Notes: generated from the sequence alone by a model not told the origin. 64,000 nt of DNA from Candidatus Methanoplasma sp. (GCA_031256955.1 JAIRPP010000010.1:1-64000); one strand, 5' to 3'. Numbered from the stretch's first letter, positions 16,777 through 26,234 are shown. Numbers and translations are program-made.

Positions 16777-17763
16777 ATGGCGGATGAGGACTTTCATAAA
16801 TTTTGGGGTTGGATCCCGCACCTGTACCCCAGCATAGATATGAAGTACCCGGTGCCATTATTTCAAAAAATATTGGAAGAAGCGAAAGACGGCGAATGTC
16901 TGTTTGATGATTGGGGAGGCGATAAGGATAAGCACCGCATCAAAATAGCCGTTTCGGATTTTAAATATGATTCTAAATGCACCAGGTGTTGCATCTACGG
17001 CCCGAAGAACGAACAGGGATCCGAGAGATTGATTTTGGAAGCTGACGTTACTTTCTATCAGACTGGACTCGTCTGTTTCGAAGTAGAGAAAAAAACAGAT
17101 GATGACGATAAAGAGAAGCGTGTGAGGTCGCTCTATATTTATTTAAAAAACATATTTCATGAGGACGTCCACCATAACTCAGACGGTAACTCGGACGGTG
17201 ACGAGCAGATTGGAATAGTCGCCGCGAATTCCATGCCTGAAGCCATCAAGGAACTGATGGCGAAAATAATACGGATCTGCAATGAAATTCAAAGTATGGT
17301 CTCTGAAGACCTCCACAAATTCAGCGCCCGCCCAAAAGACTTTTATGATATGCCAGAAACCACGAATGAGCGCATCGATCTCGCCTATGGGCTTGTAGCA
17401 TATGGGACGAACTTCGCTAACGTTCTTTGCGATGGCGAAAAGCACAGATCATACACAAAGTCATTAGAATGTTGTAGTTTATCTATAAAGAGCACTCAGA
17501 ATCTTATAGAGAAAATACAGAATAGGGGGGAGAGAGAAAGAACCGGAGAACATCAAAAGAAATTAGATGTGCTCAACAGGAACATGATTTTCCTGATGGT
17601 CATATCTATCGGAGTCGCATTTTTTGCAGGATCCCTTCTCGCGGACTCGCTGAAGGGTCTCCCGGCCGAATATAAAGGCGTGATCGTCTTATCGGCGGCG
17701 GTAGTCACATGCATCGCATGCCTCCCAATCTGGCGGAAGAGAGACGATCCGCAACGCGAGTAA
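16777..17763 (+). CDS. Hypothetical protein with two C-terminal membrane helices
   Basis: A 328-residue protein of unknown family. Residues about 1-260 are soluble and polar and include a Cys-rich bit (KCTRCCIYG, about 67-75) and an acidic, Asn/Asp-rich stretch near 130-140 (HHNSDGNSDGDEQ). A coiled segment (RGERERTGEHQKKLDVLNRN) leads into two hydrophobic helices at about 270-290 and 298-318, ending in a basic tail. That gives a large cytosolic domain hung on a membrane hairpin. Codon use is AT-rich compared with both flanks, consistent with horizontal origin. No function is proposed. Confidence 0.6.
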   Translation: MADEDFHKFWGWIPHLYPSIDMKYPVPLFQKILEEAKDGECLFDDWGGDKDKHRIKIAVSDFKYDSKCTRCCIYGPKNEQGSERLILEADVTFYQTGLVCFEVEKKTDDDDKEKRVRSLYIYLKNIFHEDVHHNSDGNSDGDEQIGIVAANSMPEAIKELMAKIIRICNEIQSMVSEDLHKFSARPKDFYDMPETTNERIDLAYGLVAYGTNFANVLCDGEKHRSYTKSLECCSLSIKSTQNLIEKIQNRGERERTGEHQKKLDVLNRNMIFLMVISIGVAFFAGSLLADSLKGLPAEYKGVIVLSAAVVTCIACLPIWRKRDDPQRE

Positions 17764-17805
17764 GCACTGATGGCGCATAGCATCGGCTTTGCGAGATTCG
17801 TCGGA

Positions 17806-19131
17806 TCACTGGGGGAGGCCTTCTCCGGCGCCTCCGCCCGTAGCCCCGCCCATCAGCCATATCGCCCACAGGGGCACGTCCGTGATCCCGCCGCCTTCCG
17901 ATCCAGCGCCCATCCCGATCCTGAAGGCTCTCTTCGGAGAGTATTCCGCCATGTACCTCTTGAGCGAGCGGGACCTCCTATTGTCTTCCGACTTGACATC
18001 TATGGGCGCGGGTTCGAGCCCGAACACGTCCACAAAATCGACCTCCTCGCCGGAATCCGCCCTCCAGTAGAACGGGTCTTTCCCGAGGAGCAGGAGCTCG
18101 TTGAGCGCGAAGTTCTCCGCAAGCGCCCCTTTGAAATGCGCATGCTCCCCGCCCGACTCGAAGACGAGCCCCGGAGGCACGCCCGCCAGCGCCCTTAACA
18201 GCCCCACGTCCGCGAAGTATATCTTGAATATCGTCTCGTCGGAGTACATGGACAAAGGGATTCCCGGGCGCGAGATCTTTCTGACTTTGTGGACGTATCC
18301 TGCGGACACCAGCCATCCCAGGGCGTGCTCCAGATCCCTCGCCCTCTTCCCAGACTTCACGTGGCTGAATATGAACCTCCTGTTCTCTCTCGACAGCTGC
18401 GCTGGTATCGACCTCCATATGAGGTCCAGCTCGCTCAGGTCCTTCGCCGCGTGCTTGCCGAAATCCCCCGCATACGATCTCAGGATCCCTTTCTGTATCT
18501 TCTCGACCGCGACGAAATCCTTCGACGAAACCCATTCCGAAACGGCCCTGGGCATGCCCCCCACCGCATAATAGTGCCTGAGATGCGTCTCGAGCCTGGA
18601 CGAGAACGGCTCGGGGACTCCGATGAATCCGCTCGACGACAGGCGGTCGCACAGCGCGTCCTCCCCATTCGCCAGGAGGAACTCGCGGAACCCCATGGGC
18701 CTCAGGTCTATGAAATCGACCTTGCCCACTGGGAACGAGGCGGGCTCGGACAGGCGGACGCCCAGGAGGGACCCGGCGCACGCCACGTGGAACTCGGGGG
18801 CGTCCTCGCAGAAGTACTTCAGGGACGCAAGCGCGCGGGCGCACGCCTGTATCTCGTCGAACACGATCAGAGTCTCCCCGGGGCGTATCGAGGCGTTGAG
18901 GGATATGCTGAGGTCGGCTATGATGCGGTGCGGATCGAGGTCGGCGTCGAAGTGGCGGGCGAGGTTCGGGGACTCCTCGAAGTTCACGTACGCGACTCCG
19001 TCGTAGTTCTTGGATCCGAACTCCTTCAGCAGGTGCGTCTTGCCGCACTGGCGGACCCCGCTCAGGATCAGCGGCATCCTGTCTGCGCTATCCTTCCATT
19101 TTAGGAGGTCTTCCTGCGCCGTCCTGTACAT
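17806..19131 (-). CDS. AAA+ ATPase, DUF4143 type (paralogue of 52363-53664)
   Basis: A 441-residue ATPase with Walker A GVRQCGKTH (25-33), Walker B ETLIVFDEIQAC and the sensor region CAGSLLGVRL. The C-terminal nuclease-like DUF4143 region contains YWRADSGEEVDFVD and APIDVKSEDN, with the D/E-x-K pattern of PD-(D/E)XK folds. The ATG at 19131 is preferred over 19137: it aligns with the start of the paralogue at 52363 and fits a TATA box at about 19151-19161. The function of the family is unsettled. The promoter carries three repeats spaced by 33 bp. The C-terminal 25 residues are Gly-rich and look extended. Confidence 0.82.
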   Translation of the reverse strand: MYRTAQEDLLKWKDSADRMPLILSGVRQCGKTHLLKEFGSKNYDGVAYVNFEESPNLARHFDADLDPHRIIADLSISLNASIRPGETLIVFDEIQACARALASLKYFCEDAPEFHVACAGSLLGVRLSEPASFPVGKVDFIDLRPMGFREFLLANGEDALCDRLSSSGFIGVPEPFSSRLETHLRHYYAVGGMPRAVSEWVSSKDFVAVEKIQKGILRSYAGDFGKHAAKDLSELDLIWRSIPAQLSRENRRFIFSHVKSGKRARDLEHALGWLVSAGYVHKVRKISRPGIPLSMYSDETIFKIYFADVGLLRALAGVPPGLVFESGGEHAHFKGALAENFALNELLLLGKDPFYWRADSGEEVDFVDVFGLEPAPIDVKSEDNRRSRSLKRYMAEYSPKRAFRIGMGAGSEGGGITDVPLWAIWLMGGATGGGAGEGLPQ

Positions 19132-19175
19132 GATCATGCATCTGTGTGCATCTATATATTACTGGCTATGATATA

Positions 19176-19255
19176 TTTTGGTTCTAATTATGAAGATATC
19201 GTGCCTGTTTTTGGTTCAAATACAGACATTAATAGCTCCATTTTTGGCTCTAATC
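19176..19255. repeat. Three 13-14-nt direct repeats at exact 33-bp spacing
   Basis: The motif TTTTGGTTCTAAT or a near copy begins at 19176, 19209 (TTTTGGTTCAAAT) and 19242 (TTTTGGCTCTAAT). The spacing is 33 bp both times, about three helical turns, so a protein bound to each copy would face the same side of DNA. The block is about 15 bp upstream of the TATA box of the minus-strand ATPase and lies between it and the divergent AlbA_2 gene. It is probably an operator array. Confidence 0.7.
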
Positions 19256-19360
19256 CGAAACAGGTCATGAGATGTGTCGCATCACCGAGAAGCCGCATCT
19301 TAGAGGCGGGTGCGCATTAAGGCATTATATATATGTTTTAATTTGATTTGATCTCTCATT

Positions 19361-19440
19361 ATATGCAAATATATGCATATATATGCATAAAATCTATTTT
19401 AGAATGTAATTTTAATACAAAAATGCATATATATGTTAAA
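19361..19440. promoter_or_regulatory. AT-rich promoter with repeated ATGCAT palindromes
   Basis: Three ATGCAT palindromes (19373, 19383, 19423) lie within alternating ATAT tracts just before the AlbA_2 gene. The two outer blocks, ATATATGCATATATATGC and ATGCATATATATG, share a longer core. Together with the repeats at 19176-19255 they fill the 330-bp gap; no gene is visible between the ATPase and the AlbA_2 gene. A TATA function and/or a regulator site is likely. Confidence 0.45.
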
Positions 19441-19465
19441 TTGCATCGCATAAACGGTCGATAAG

Positions 19466-21106
19466 ATGGATGAAATCCCAGACAGAGAGACGATCTCAGT
19501 CGAATTCAAAAGCGACGCGAAGAAGCTGGACGACAGCGAGATCATCGACGCGGCGGTAGGGCTCGCCAACGCCGACGGGGGAGCCATCTATCTGGGGGTC
19601 GAGGACGACGGCGAGGCCACGGGAGTCCATGCGTCCCATAGCGACATAAGGACGCTGGCCGCGTTCATAGCCAACCACACCGTGCCCCCCCTGTCCGTGT
19701 CCGCAGACAAGATCGCCGCCGGCGGTCGCGACGTCGTCGTGATACGGGTGCCCAAGAGCAACGCGATAGTGTCTACGGCGGGGGGAAAGGTCCTGCGCAG
19801 GAGGATAAAAGCGGACGGGGCGCCGGAGACCGTCCCCATGTACCCTCACGAATACGGCACGAGGCTGTCGTCCCTGTCCCTGCTGGACTTCTCCGCGCAG
19901 ACGGTCATGGAGTCTAGCTTGGACGACCTCGACCCGCTCGAGAGGCAGAGGCTGCGCGGGATCATCAGGAAGAACAGGGGCGAGGCCGCGCTCCTGGATC
20001 TGGTCGACGAGGATCTCGACAAGGCCCTGGGGATCGTGAGGATCGTCGGGGACAGATACGTCCCCACTGTTGCAGGCCTGTTGCTCATCGGCAGGGAGGA
20101 GAGCATAGCCAGGCACGTGCCTACGGCGGGATTGGACCTGCAGGCCCTGAAAAACACCGAAGTGAAGGTCAACGACACCGTCTCGACGCCGCTGCTCGCG
20201 GCGTTCGAGAGCGCGACCGCCTTCATCTCCGCATGGAACTCCGACGACGAGATCGAGCGCGGGATCTATCGCGTGTCCGTCCCGAAATTCGACGGGCGCG
20301 CGTTCCGCGAGGGCCTGGCGAACGCGCTGTCGCACAGGGACTACAGCGTGATGCGCCGGGTGCGCGTGCTGATCGATGGGGAGGGGCTGACCATAAGCAG
20401 CCCTGGGGGATTCGTCGAGGGCGTGAGCCTAGAAAACCTCCTCACCGCCGAGCCGCGCAGCCGCAACCCCGCGCTCGCGGACGCGTTCAAGAGGATCGGC
20501 CTGGCGGAGCGCACCGGGAGGGGCGTGGACAGGATATTCGAGGGATCCCTGTCTTACGGCAAGCCCGAGCCGTCGTACAGCGGCTCAGATCCGACCACGG
20601 TGAGCCTCTTCATACCCTCGGCGAAGCCGGACGAGGCTTTCTCCAAGCTCGTCTCCGAGATCGTCGGCGAGGGATCGGACCGCATATCCGTCTTCTCGCT
20701 CATCGCGTTGCATGCGATCAGGGCGAAGGGGCCTCTCGATCTCGCCGCGGAGGGCGGCGGGATGACGGAGCGCAGGGTGAGGGCGGCGGCCGATCACCTG
20801 GTCGATCTCGGGTATGCGGACATGCGCGCGAAGGGGTGCAGGAGGACCTATGCGTTCTCCGCCAAGGCGGCCTCGATGCTGGAGAGGGGGGCGCCGAAGA
20901 GGCGCGGCCACGCCGGGCGGGACGCGGCCGGCGCCGTTCTGGAGCTGGCGGACTCCAGGGGCGGGATAACGAGGGGGGACGTGATGAGCCTCCTCGGAGT
21001 CGGGGCGCCGCGGGCGTACGGCCTGCTCTCCGAGATGGTCGGAGAGGGGCTGCTGGAGATGAGCGGGAAGAACAAGGGCGCGACGTACAGGCGGAAAAAC
21101 TCCTGA
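19466..21106 (+). CDS. AlbA_2 (Schlafen-like) domain regulator
   Basis: A 546-residue protein. The N-terminal AlbA_2 domain (about 8-125) has ETISVEFKSD, LANADGGAIYLGVEDDGEATGV and VVVIRVPKSN. The middle (about 225-370) is the conserved ATP-binding-like region of these proteins: FREGLANALSHRDY, then ISSPGGFVEGVSLENLL and GLAERTGRGVDRIFEG. The last 150 residues appear to hold two winged-helix modules (MTERRVRAAADHLVDLGY and ITRGDVMSLLGVGAPRAYGLL). A DNA-binding transcriptional role is likely. It faces the divergent ATPase across a repeat-rich promoter, so it may regulate that gene (inference). Confidence 0.8.
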   Translation: MDEIPDRETISVEFKSDAKKLDDSEIIDAAVGLANADGGAIYLGVEDDGEATGVHASHSDIRTLAAFIANHTVPPLSVSADKIAAGGRDVVVIRVPKSNAIVSTAGGKVLRRRIKADGAPETVPMYPHEYGTRLSSLSLLDFSAQTVMESSLDDLDPLERQRLRGIIRKNRGEAALLDLVDEDLDKALGIVRIVGDRYVPTVAGLLLIGREESIARHVPTAGLDLQALKNTEVKVNDTVSTPLLAAFESATAFISAWNSDDEIERGIYRVSVPKFDGRAFREGLANALSHRDYSVMRRVRVLIDGEGLTISSPGGFVEGVSLENLLTAEPRSRNPALADAFKRIGLAERTGRGVDRIFEGSLSYGKPEPSYSGSDPTTVSLFIPSAKPDEAFSKLVSEIVGEGSDRISVFSLIALHAIRAKGPLDLAAEGGGMTERRVRAAADHLVDLGYADMRAKGCRRTYAFSAKAASMLERGAPKRRGHAGRDAAGAVLELADSRGGITRGDVMSLLGVGAPRAYGLLSEMVGEGLLEMSGKNKGATYRRKNS

Positions 21107-21115
21107 GGCGGCGCC

Positions 21116-21295
21116 TCACCGGCCCCGCCGATCCTCCAGGGGGAAGTCGAGGCAGTTCTGCTCCCTGATGCCGTTCTCCCCGTCGGAGACCGCGCGATCC
21201 GCTGTTATCAGATTCTTCGGATAGCTGTCCCGCATCGTCCGCAGGCTCGCGTATTCGCGCGCCGCCGCCTGGAACCCATAGTGCGCCGCGGGCGA
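21116..21295 (-). pseudogene. C-terminal remnant of a DUF4143 ATPase
   Basis: About 59 codons, read leftward and directly in frame after the trpA stop, encode QAAAREYASLRTMRDSYPK and, further on, GIREQNCLDFPLEDRR before a TGA. The pattern xIRDNYPK-x-T-x-D-x-GI-x-DFL is the usual end of DUF4143 ATPases. No start codon or ATPase core precedes it, so it is a leftover fragment. Its stop forms a small perfect hairpin (TGAGGC/GCCTCA, 21104-21118) with the stop of the convergent AlbA_2 gene. Confidence 0.65.
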
Positions 21296-22090
21296 TCAGC
21301 GCGGCCCGCCGGCTCCCGCCTCGTCTATCGCCTTCTTCATCTCCCCGACCAGCCTCCCGACCTCTCCTACGGATCCCCTGCCGAGCCTCGCGACTATCTC
21401 GACTATCGCGCTCCCGACGATGGCTCCGTCGGCTATCGAGGCGGCCTCCGCCGCCTGCCCCGGAGTCCCTATGCCGAACCCGATGGCCACCGGCGCCTCC
21501 GTGAACCTCCTTATCTCCGCCACCGCCTCGCCCACCCGGGGCGGCATCCCGTCGCGCACCCCCGTGACCCCCAGGGACGACACCATGTACACGAATCCGT
21601 CCGCCTCCCTCGCGATCCTCTCGACGCGGTCCCCGGACGTGGGGGCTATCAGGGATATCACGTCCACCCCGTGCGCCCTGGCTATGTGCTTGAACTCGCC
21701 CTGCTCCTCCAGCGGCGCGTCCGGGACGATGATCCCGTCCACGCCCGATCTCTCGCACTCTGCGAAGAACTCCCCGTAGCCGTATCTGAACACGGGGTTC
21801 AGATATGTCAGGAAGGCTATCGGGACCCCCGTCCTGGCCCTTATCCTGCGGACCGTCGCGAACAACGCGTCCAGCGTCGTCCCCGAAGCCAGCGCCCTGG
21901 CGTTCGCGCCCTGTATCACCGGGCCCTCCGCGACAGGGTCCGAGAAAGGCACCCCTATCTCCACTATCGCCGCGCCCGCGCCCGCCATGGCCGCGACGAG
22001 CTCCTCCGTCGTCTCCAGGTCCGGGTCGCCGCCCGTGACGAAGCATATCAGCGCCTTCCCGCTCCCGAAGGCCTCCGCGATCTTACTCAC
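21296..22090 (-). CDS. trpA: Tryptophan synthase alpha chain
   Basis: A 264-residue TIM barrel that cleaves indole-3-glycerol phosphate. Catalytic Glu lies in [13 protein letters not shown] and catalytic Asp in [14 protein letters not shown]; the glycine-rich phosphate loop is [10 protein letters not shown]. It is the last gene of the trp operon and overlaps trpB by 8 nt. The length is typical. An ATPase remnant follows directly after its TGA. Confidence 0.95.
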   Translation of the reverse strand: MSKIAEAFGSGKALICFVTGGDPDLETTEELVAAMAGAGAAIVEIGVPFSDPVAEGPVIQGANARALASGTTLDALFATVRRIRARTGVPIAFLTYLNPVFRYGYGEFFAECERSGVDGIIVPDAPLEEQGEFKHIARAHGVDVISLIAPTSGDRVERIAREADGFVYMVSSLGVTGVRDGMPPRVGEAVAEIRRFTEAPVAIGFGIGTPGQAAEAASIADGAIVGSAIVEIVARLGRGSVGEVGRLVGEMKKAIDEAGAGGPR

Positions 22091-23273
22091 GGACGTCCTC
22101 CCCCCTGTGCCTCGCTATGGCGGCCACGTCCTTGTCCCCGCGGCCCGATACGCACACGACTATGCTGTCCTCCCTGTCGTACATCGGGGCGGCCTCCATC
22201 GCATGCGCGATGGCGTGCGAGCTCTCGATCGCCGCGACTATCCCCTCGGTCCTAGCTATGTACTCGAAAGCCGACACGGCCTGCTCGTCCGTCACCGCGA
22301 CGTACTCCGCCCTGCCCATGTCGCGCAGGAACGCGTGCTCGGGCCCCACCCCGGGATAGTCCAGCCCCGCCGATATGGAGTACACCTGCGCTATCTGCCC
22401 TCCCCCGTCCTGGTTGAAGTACGACTTCATCCCGTGGAACACGCCGACCTCTCCCTTGCTGAGAGTGGCGGCGTGCATCCCCGTGTCCAGGCCCCTGCCC
22501 GCTGCCTCGCACCCTATGAGCCTCACGCCCTCGTCGCCCAGGAACGCGCTGAACAGCCCGATGGCGTTGCTCCCCCCGCCCACGCAGGCTATCGCCGCCT
22601 TGGGGAGGGACCCCTCCGCCTTTAGGATCTGCTCCCTCGCCTCCCTGCCTATGACGCTCTGGAAGTCCCTGACCATGGTCGGGAAAGGGTGCGGGCCCAT
22701 CACGGTCCCTATGACGTAGTGGGTGTCGTCCACGCGCCTGGTCCATTCGCGCATGGCCTCGTTCACCGCGTCCTTGAGGACCATGGTCCCCCCCGTCACG
22801 GAATGCACCCTCGCCCCCAGGAGCCTCATCCTGTAGACGTTGAGCGCCTGCCTCTCGGTGTCCTCCCGCCCCATGAATATGTCGCACTCCATCCCCATCA
22901 GGGCGGCGGCGGTCGCCGTGGCCACCCCGTGCTGCCCCGCCCCGGTCTCGGCTATGAGCCTCTTCTTGCCCATCCTCTTCGCGAGCAGCGCCTGTCCCAG
23001 GACGTTGTTTATCTTGTGCGAGCCCGTATGATTCAGATCCTCCCTCTTCAGGTAGACCTTAGCCCCTCCCAGGTCGCGCGTCATCTTCTCCGCGAAGTAC
23101 AGGCGCGACGGCCTGCCCGCGTATGAATCCAGGAGGGCCGACAGCTCCGCCTGGAACGACGGGTCCCCCCTGAGGCGCAGGTACGCCTCCTCCAGCCTGC
23201 ATATCTCGCTCATGAGCGTCTCGGGCACGTACTGCCCGCCGAACTCTCCGAACCTTCCGTTGGAACATCCCAT
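22083..23273 (-). CDS. trpB: Tryptophan synthase beta chain
   Basis: A PLP enzyme of 396 residues that joins indole and serine. The PLP lysine lies in [14 protein letters not shown], the phosphate-binding loop is [10 protein letters not shown], and [13 protein letters not shown] is the substrate loop. It is the TrpB1 type that pairs with TrpA. The start [18 protein letters not shown] matches the family N-terminus. It ends with TAA, unlike its neighbours, and overlaps trpA by 8 nt, so synthesis of the two chains is coupled. Confidence 0.96.
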   Translation of the reverse strand: MGCSNGRFGEFGGQYVPETLMSEICRLEEAYLRLRGDPSFQAELSALLDSYAGRPSRLYFAEKMTRDLGGAKVYLKREDLNHTGSHKINNVLGQALLAKRMGKKRLIAETGAGQHGVATATAAALMGMECDIFMGREDTERQALNVYRMRLLGARVHSVTGGTMVLKDAVNEAMREWTRRVDDTHYVIGTVMGPHPFPTMVRDFQSVIGREAREQILKAEGSLPKAAIACVGGGSNAIGLFSAFLGDEGVRLIGCEAAGRGLDTGMHAATLSKGEVGVFHGMKSYFNQDGGGQIAQVYSISAGLDYPGVGPEHAFLRDMGRAEYVAVTDEQAVSAFEYIARTEGIVAAIESSHAIAHAMEAAPMYDREDSIVVCVSGRGDKDVAAIARHRGEDVRE

Positions 23274-23277
23274 CTGG

Positions 23278-23883
23278 TCATCTCTCCTTTCCTTCCGCGG
23301 CCCTGGCCGCGCCCACTATCTCCATGATCTTCGCCCTGTCCTTCAGGCCCTCCGTCTCGACCCCCCCGCTGACGTCTATCGCATACGGGCCCGCGGCCAT
23401 GGCGTCCGCGACGTTGCCGAGGCTTATCCCCCCCGCCAGGAAGAACGGCCTGTCCGCATGAGCCAGAAGGGACCAGTCGAATGACCTGCCCGTGCCTCCC
23501 GGCCCGCTGTCGAACAGCACATGGGCCGCCGGGATCCCCGACGCCCCGGAGACGTCCGCCGCGGACGACACGGCGACCGCCTTGATCGCCGGCGCGCCCA
23601 CCCCCTGCACCTCCCTGATGTACTCCGCGCCCTCGCTCCCGTGGAGCTGCGCCATGTCTATCACGCCCTCGTCGAACAGGCGCGCTATCAGGGCGGGGTC
23701 CGCGTCCCTGAACACCCCCACGGACGCGATCCCCGCGTCCATCGCCCCGCGGAGCTCCGCCGCCCTCTCCGGGGACACGGCGCGCCTGCCCCCCGCGAAC
23801 ACGAACCCGGCGTAGTCGGGCATGGCTTCGTTCACGTATTCCACGTCCTCCATGCGGGAGAGCCCGCAGATCTTGACCTTCAC
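23278..23883 (-). CDS. trpF: Phosphoribosylanthranilate isomerase
   Basis: A 201-residue TIM barrel. [13 protein letters not shown] carries the catalytic Cys; VFDSG-type [16 protein letters not shown] carries the catalytic Asp and phosphate-binding residues; AIDVSGGVE closes the phosphate site. The start is GTG at 23883, which overlaps the trpC stop (GTGA) and gives the standard N-terminus. It is free-standing, not fused to TrpC. Confidence 0.93.
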   Translation of the reverse strand: MKVKICGLSRMEDVEYVNEAMPDYAGFVFAGGRRAVSPERAAELRGAMDAGIASVGVFRDADPALIARLFDEGVIDMAQLHGSEGAEYIREVQGVGAPAIKAVAVSSAADVSGASGIPAAHVLFDSGPGGTGRSFDWSLLAHADRPFFLAGGISLGNVADAMAAGPYAIDVSGGVETEGLKDRAKIMEIVGAARAAEGKER

Positions 23884-24650
23884 GCCGATCCCCTCAGCAT
23901 GTCCAGATGCGCCTTCTTGTCCCTCGCCCTCATCATGGACTCGCCCACCAGGGCCGCGTCGGCCCCGGCGGCTTCCAGGGCCTCGACGTCGCGGCGGGAC
24001 GAGATCCCGCTCTCGGAGACGAACAGGACCCCGTCCGGCACCCTGTCCCTCAGCCTGAGGCTCGCCCCGAGATCGACCTCGAAAGTCCTCAGGTCGCGGT
24101 TGTTCACGCCCACGATCCCCGCGCCCGCGGCCAGCGCCCTCTCTATCTCGGCCTCGTCGCGCGCCTCCACCAGGGCGGACATCCCCAGCCCGCGCGCCTC
24201 GCGCAGGAGGGACTCGAGCTCGCGGTCGTCCAGGATCGAGCATATCAGCAGGGCCGCCGAAGCCCCCGCGGCGCGCCCCCTCAGGATCTGCCTCGCGTCC
24301 ACCGCGAAGTCCTTCATCAGCAGGGGGAGCCCCGTGGCGCGGGACGCCTCCGACAGATGGCCCATCCCCCCCAGGAAGAACTCGGGCTCGGTCAGCACGG
24401 ATATCGCGTCCGCTCCCGCCGCCTCGTACCCCCTGGCTATCTCCGCCGGGTCGTAGCCCTCGCAGATCACGCCCTTGGAGGGGGAGGCGCGCTTCGCCTC
24501 GCATATGAAGGACAGGCCCCTCTTCCCTATCGCCTCCGAGAACGACGGGGGCCTCGGCGCGCGGCGCGCCTCCTCCCGCAGGGCGTCCTCGCTCGAAGCG
24601 TCCTCTCTGGCGCGCGCCCTCGCGCGCCCGGCTATCTCGTCCAGTATCAT
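23880..24650 (-). CDS. trpC: Indole-3-glycerol-phosphate synthase
   Basis: A 256-residue barrel enzyme. Catalytic lysines sit in FICEAKRASPSKG and LLMKDFAV; Glu and Asn in ALVEARDEAE and GVNNRDLRTFEVD; SESGISSRRDV is the phosphate-binding segment. It begins one base after trpD and overlaps trpF by 4 nt. The N-terminal 40 residues are rich in Arg and Glu, as usual for the substrate-covering helix. Confidence 0.94.
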   Translation of the reverse strand: MILDEIAGRARARAREDASSEDALREEARRAPRPPSFSEAIGKRGLSFICEAKRASPSKGVICEGYDPAEIARGYEAAGADAISVLTEPEFFLGGMGHLSEASRATGLPLLMKDFAVDARQILRGRAAGASAALLICSILDDRELESLLREARGLGMSALVEARDEAEIERALAAGAGIVGVNNRDLRTFEVDLGASLRLRDRVPDGVLFVSESGISSRRDVEALEAAGADAALVGESMMRARDKKAHLDMLRGSA

Positions 24651-24651
24651 G

Positions 24652-25662
24652 TCAGTACCTGTGGGAGAGCTCGGCGAACCTCTCGATCTGCCCCATCGCC
24701 TTTCCGCTGTCTATCGTCCTCTCCGCGATCCGCACCGCCCTCTCCATGGGTATCCCGCGGTCGGCTATGTATATCGCGGCGGCGGAGTTCAGCACCACCG
24801 CGTCGCGCCTCGGCCCCTCCTCCCCGGAGAGCACCGACCTGGCTATGGCGGCGTTCTCCGCCGGGGCCCCCCCTCTCAGGTCCCCCCTGTCGCAGAGGCG
24901 GAACCCGTAGTCCCTCGGATCCAGGACGTACGTGTCGAAGCTCCCGTCCCTGGCCTCGCAGACCATGGTGGGCGCGCCCGCCGAGATCTCGTCCAGGCCG
25001 TCCGTCCCGTACGCCACCAGCGCGTCCTTGACCCCCAGGTTGGACAGCACCCTCGCCATGGGCTCCACCAGGTCCGCGTCGTACACGCCCAGCAGCTCCT
25101 TGTTGGCTCCGGCGGGGTTCACCAGCGGGCCCAGCATGTTGAACATCGTCCTTATCCCCAGCTCGCGCCTGACCGGCGCGACGTACCTCATGGCAAGATG
25201 GTAGTTCTGCGCGAAGAGGAAGCATATGCCCACCTCCCTCAGCAGCCTGAGGCTGGCCTCCGGCGAGGCGGATATGTTCACGCCGAGCGCCTCCAGGACG
25301 TCGGCGGACCCGCATCTGCTGGAAGCCGCCCTGTTCCCGTGCTTGGCCACCGGGAACCCCGCCGCGGACACCACGATGGCGGACGTGGTGGAGATGTTGA
25401 ACGAGTCCGACCCGTCTCCCCCGGTCCCCACTATCTCCAGCACGTCCATGTCGTGGAGTATGCGGTCGCAGTGCTTGCGCATCCCGGCCGCCGAAGCTGT
25501 TATCTCGTCTATGGTCTCGCCCTTCATGGCCATGGCCGTCAGGAAGGCCGCCATCTGTATCTCGCTGGCCTCCCCGCCCATGATCTCGTGCATCACGGCC
25601 TCCGCCATGTCGTATGGCAGGTCCCCCCTGCCCGCGAGCAGGGCTATGGCTTCCCGTATCAC
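24652..25662 (-). CDS. trpD: Anthranilate phosphoribosyltransferase
   Basis: A 336-residue enzyme. VGTGGDGSDSFNIST is the PRPP-binding loop, KHGNRAASSRCGSADVLEALG the anthranilate/metal site and TMFNMLGPLVNPA a family block. The chosen start is GTG at 25662 in a GTGA overlap with trpG. This places VIREAIALLAG at the N-terminus, as in homologues, and no ATG in a sensible place competes. It is free-standing, not fused to trpG. Confidence 0.93.
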   Translation of the reverse strand: MIREAIALLAGRGDLPYDMAEAVMHEIMGGEASEIQMAAFLTAMAMKGETIDEITASAAGMRKHCDRILHDMDVLEIVGTGGDGSDSFNISTTSAIVVSAAGFPVAKHGNRAASSRCGSADVLEALGVNISASPEASLRLLREVGICFLFAQNYHLAMRYVAPVRRELGIRTMFNMLGPLVNPAGANKELLGVYDADLVEPMARVLSNLGVKDALVAYGTDGLDEISAGAPTMVCEARDGSFDTYVLDPRDYGFRLCDRGDLRGGAPAENAAIARSVLSGEEGPRRDAVVLNSAAAIYIADRGIPMERAVRIAERTIDSGKAMGQIERFAELSHRY

Positions 25663-26234
25663 GGCGACCGCATCCTTAGGAAGTTGGCCACGATCGCCTT
25701 CCCGTCCGGGGTTAGCACGGATTCGGGATGGAACTGCACGCCGTAGGTCTTGTCGGACTTGTGGCACACCGCCATTATCTCGCCGTCCGCCGCCCTGCCT
25801 ATTATCCTCAGGCTCTCGGTTATCCCGTCCGGGTCCGCGGCCAGGGAGTGGTACCTCCCGGCCATGATGGAGTCCGGGAGGCCGGCGAACAGAGGGTTCC
25901 CCGAATATATCCTCACCTCGGACTGCTTCCCGTGCATCTGCGACCTGGCGTGGATCACCGGCGCCCCGAACGCCTCGCACACCGCCTGGTGCCCCAGGCA
26001 TACCCCCAGGATGGGGACCTTCCCGGACATCCTCCTGACTAAGTCCACGCATATGCCTGCGCCCTCCGGGCGGCCGGGCCCCGGGGACAGCACGATGTGG
26101 CTCGGCCCCATCTCCTCGACCTCCCCGACGGAGACCGCGTCGTTGCGGGCCACCTCCACCTCCCCGCCCATCGATCCTATCATCTGGTACAGGTTGTACG
26201 AGAAGCTGTCGTAGTTGTCGATTATCAGTATCGT
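25659..26234 (-). CDS. trpG: Anthranilate synthase glutaminase subunit
   Basis: A class I glutamine amidotransferase of about 191 residues. ILIIDNYDSFSYNLYQ opens the protein, LGVCLGHQAV holds the nucleophilic Cys and VQFHPESVL the catalytic His-Glu. No ATG, GTG or TTG lies near the expected start: the homologous first Met falls on ACG at 26234-26232, followed by ATA and CTG. The nearest in-frame GTG is over 20 codons upstream within trpE. The trpE stop is only a few bases inside the gene, so re-initiation at a non-standard codon is likely. A sequencing error is the alternative. Confidence 0.88.
   Translation of the reverse strand, partial: TILIIDNYDSFSYNLYQMIGSMGGEVEVARNDAVSVGEVEEMGPSHIVLSPGPGRPEGAGICVDLVRRMSGKVPILGVCLGHQAVCEAFGAPVIHARSQMHGKQSEVRIYSGNPLFAGLPDSIMAGRYHSLAADPDGITESLRIIGRAADGEIMAVCHKSDKTYGVQFHPESVLTPDGKAIVANFLRMRSP

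Noticed and set aside
19176-19255. A CRISPR array
   Set aside because: Only three repeats of 13-14 bases with about 20-base gaps, no leader and no cas genes; better explained as operator sites.
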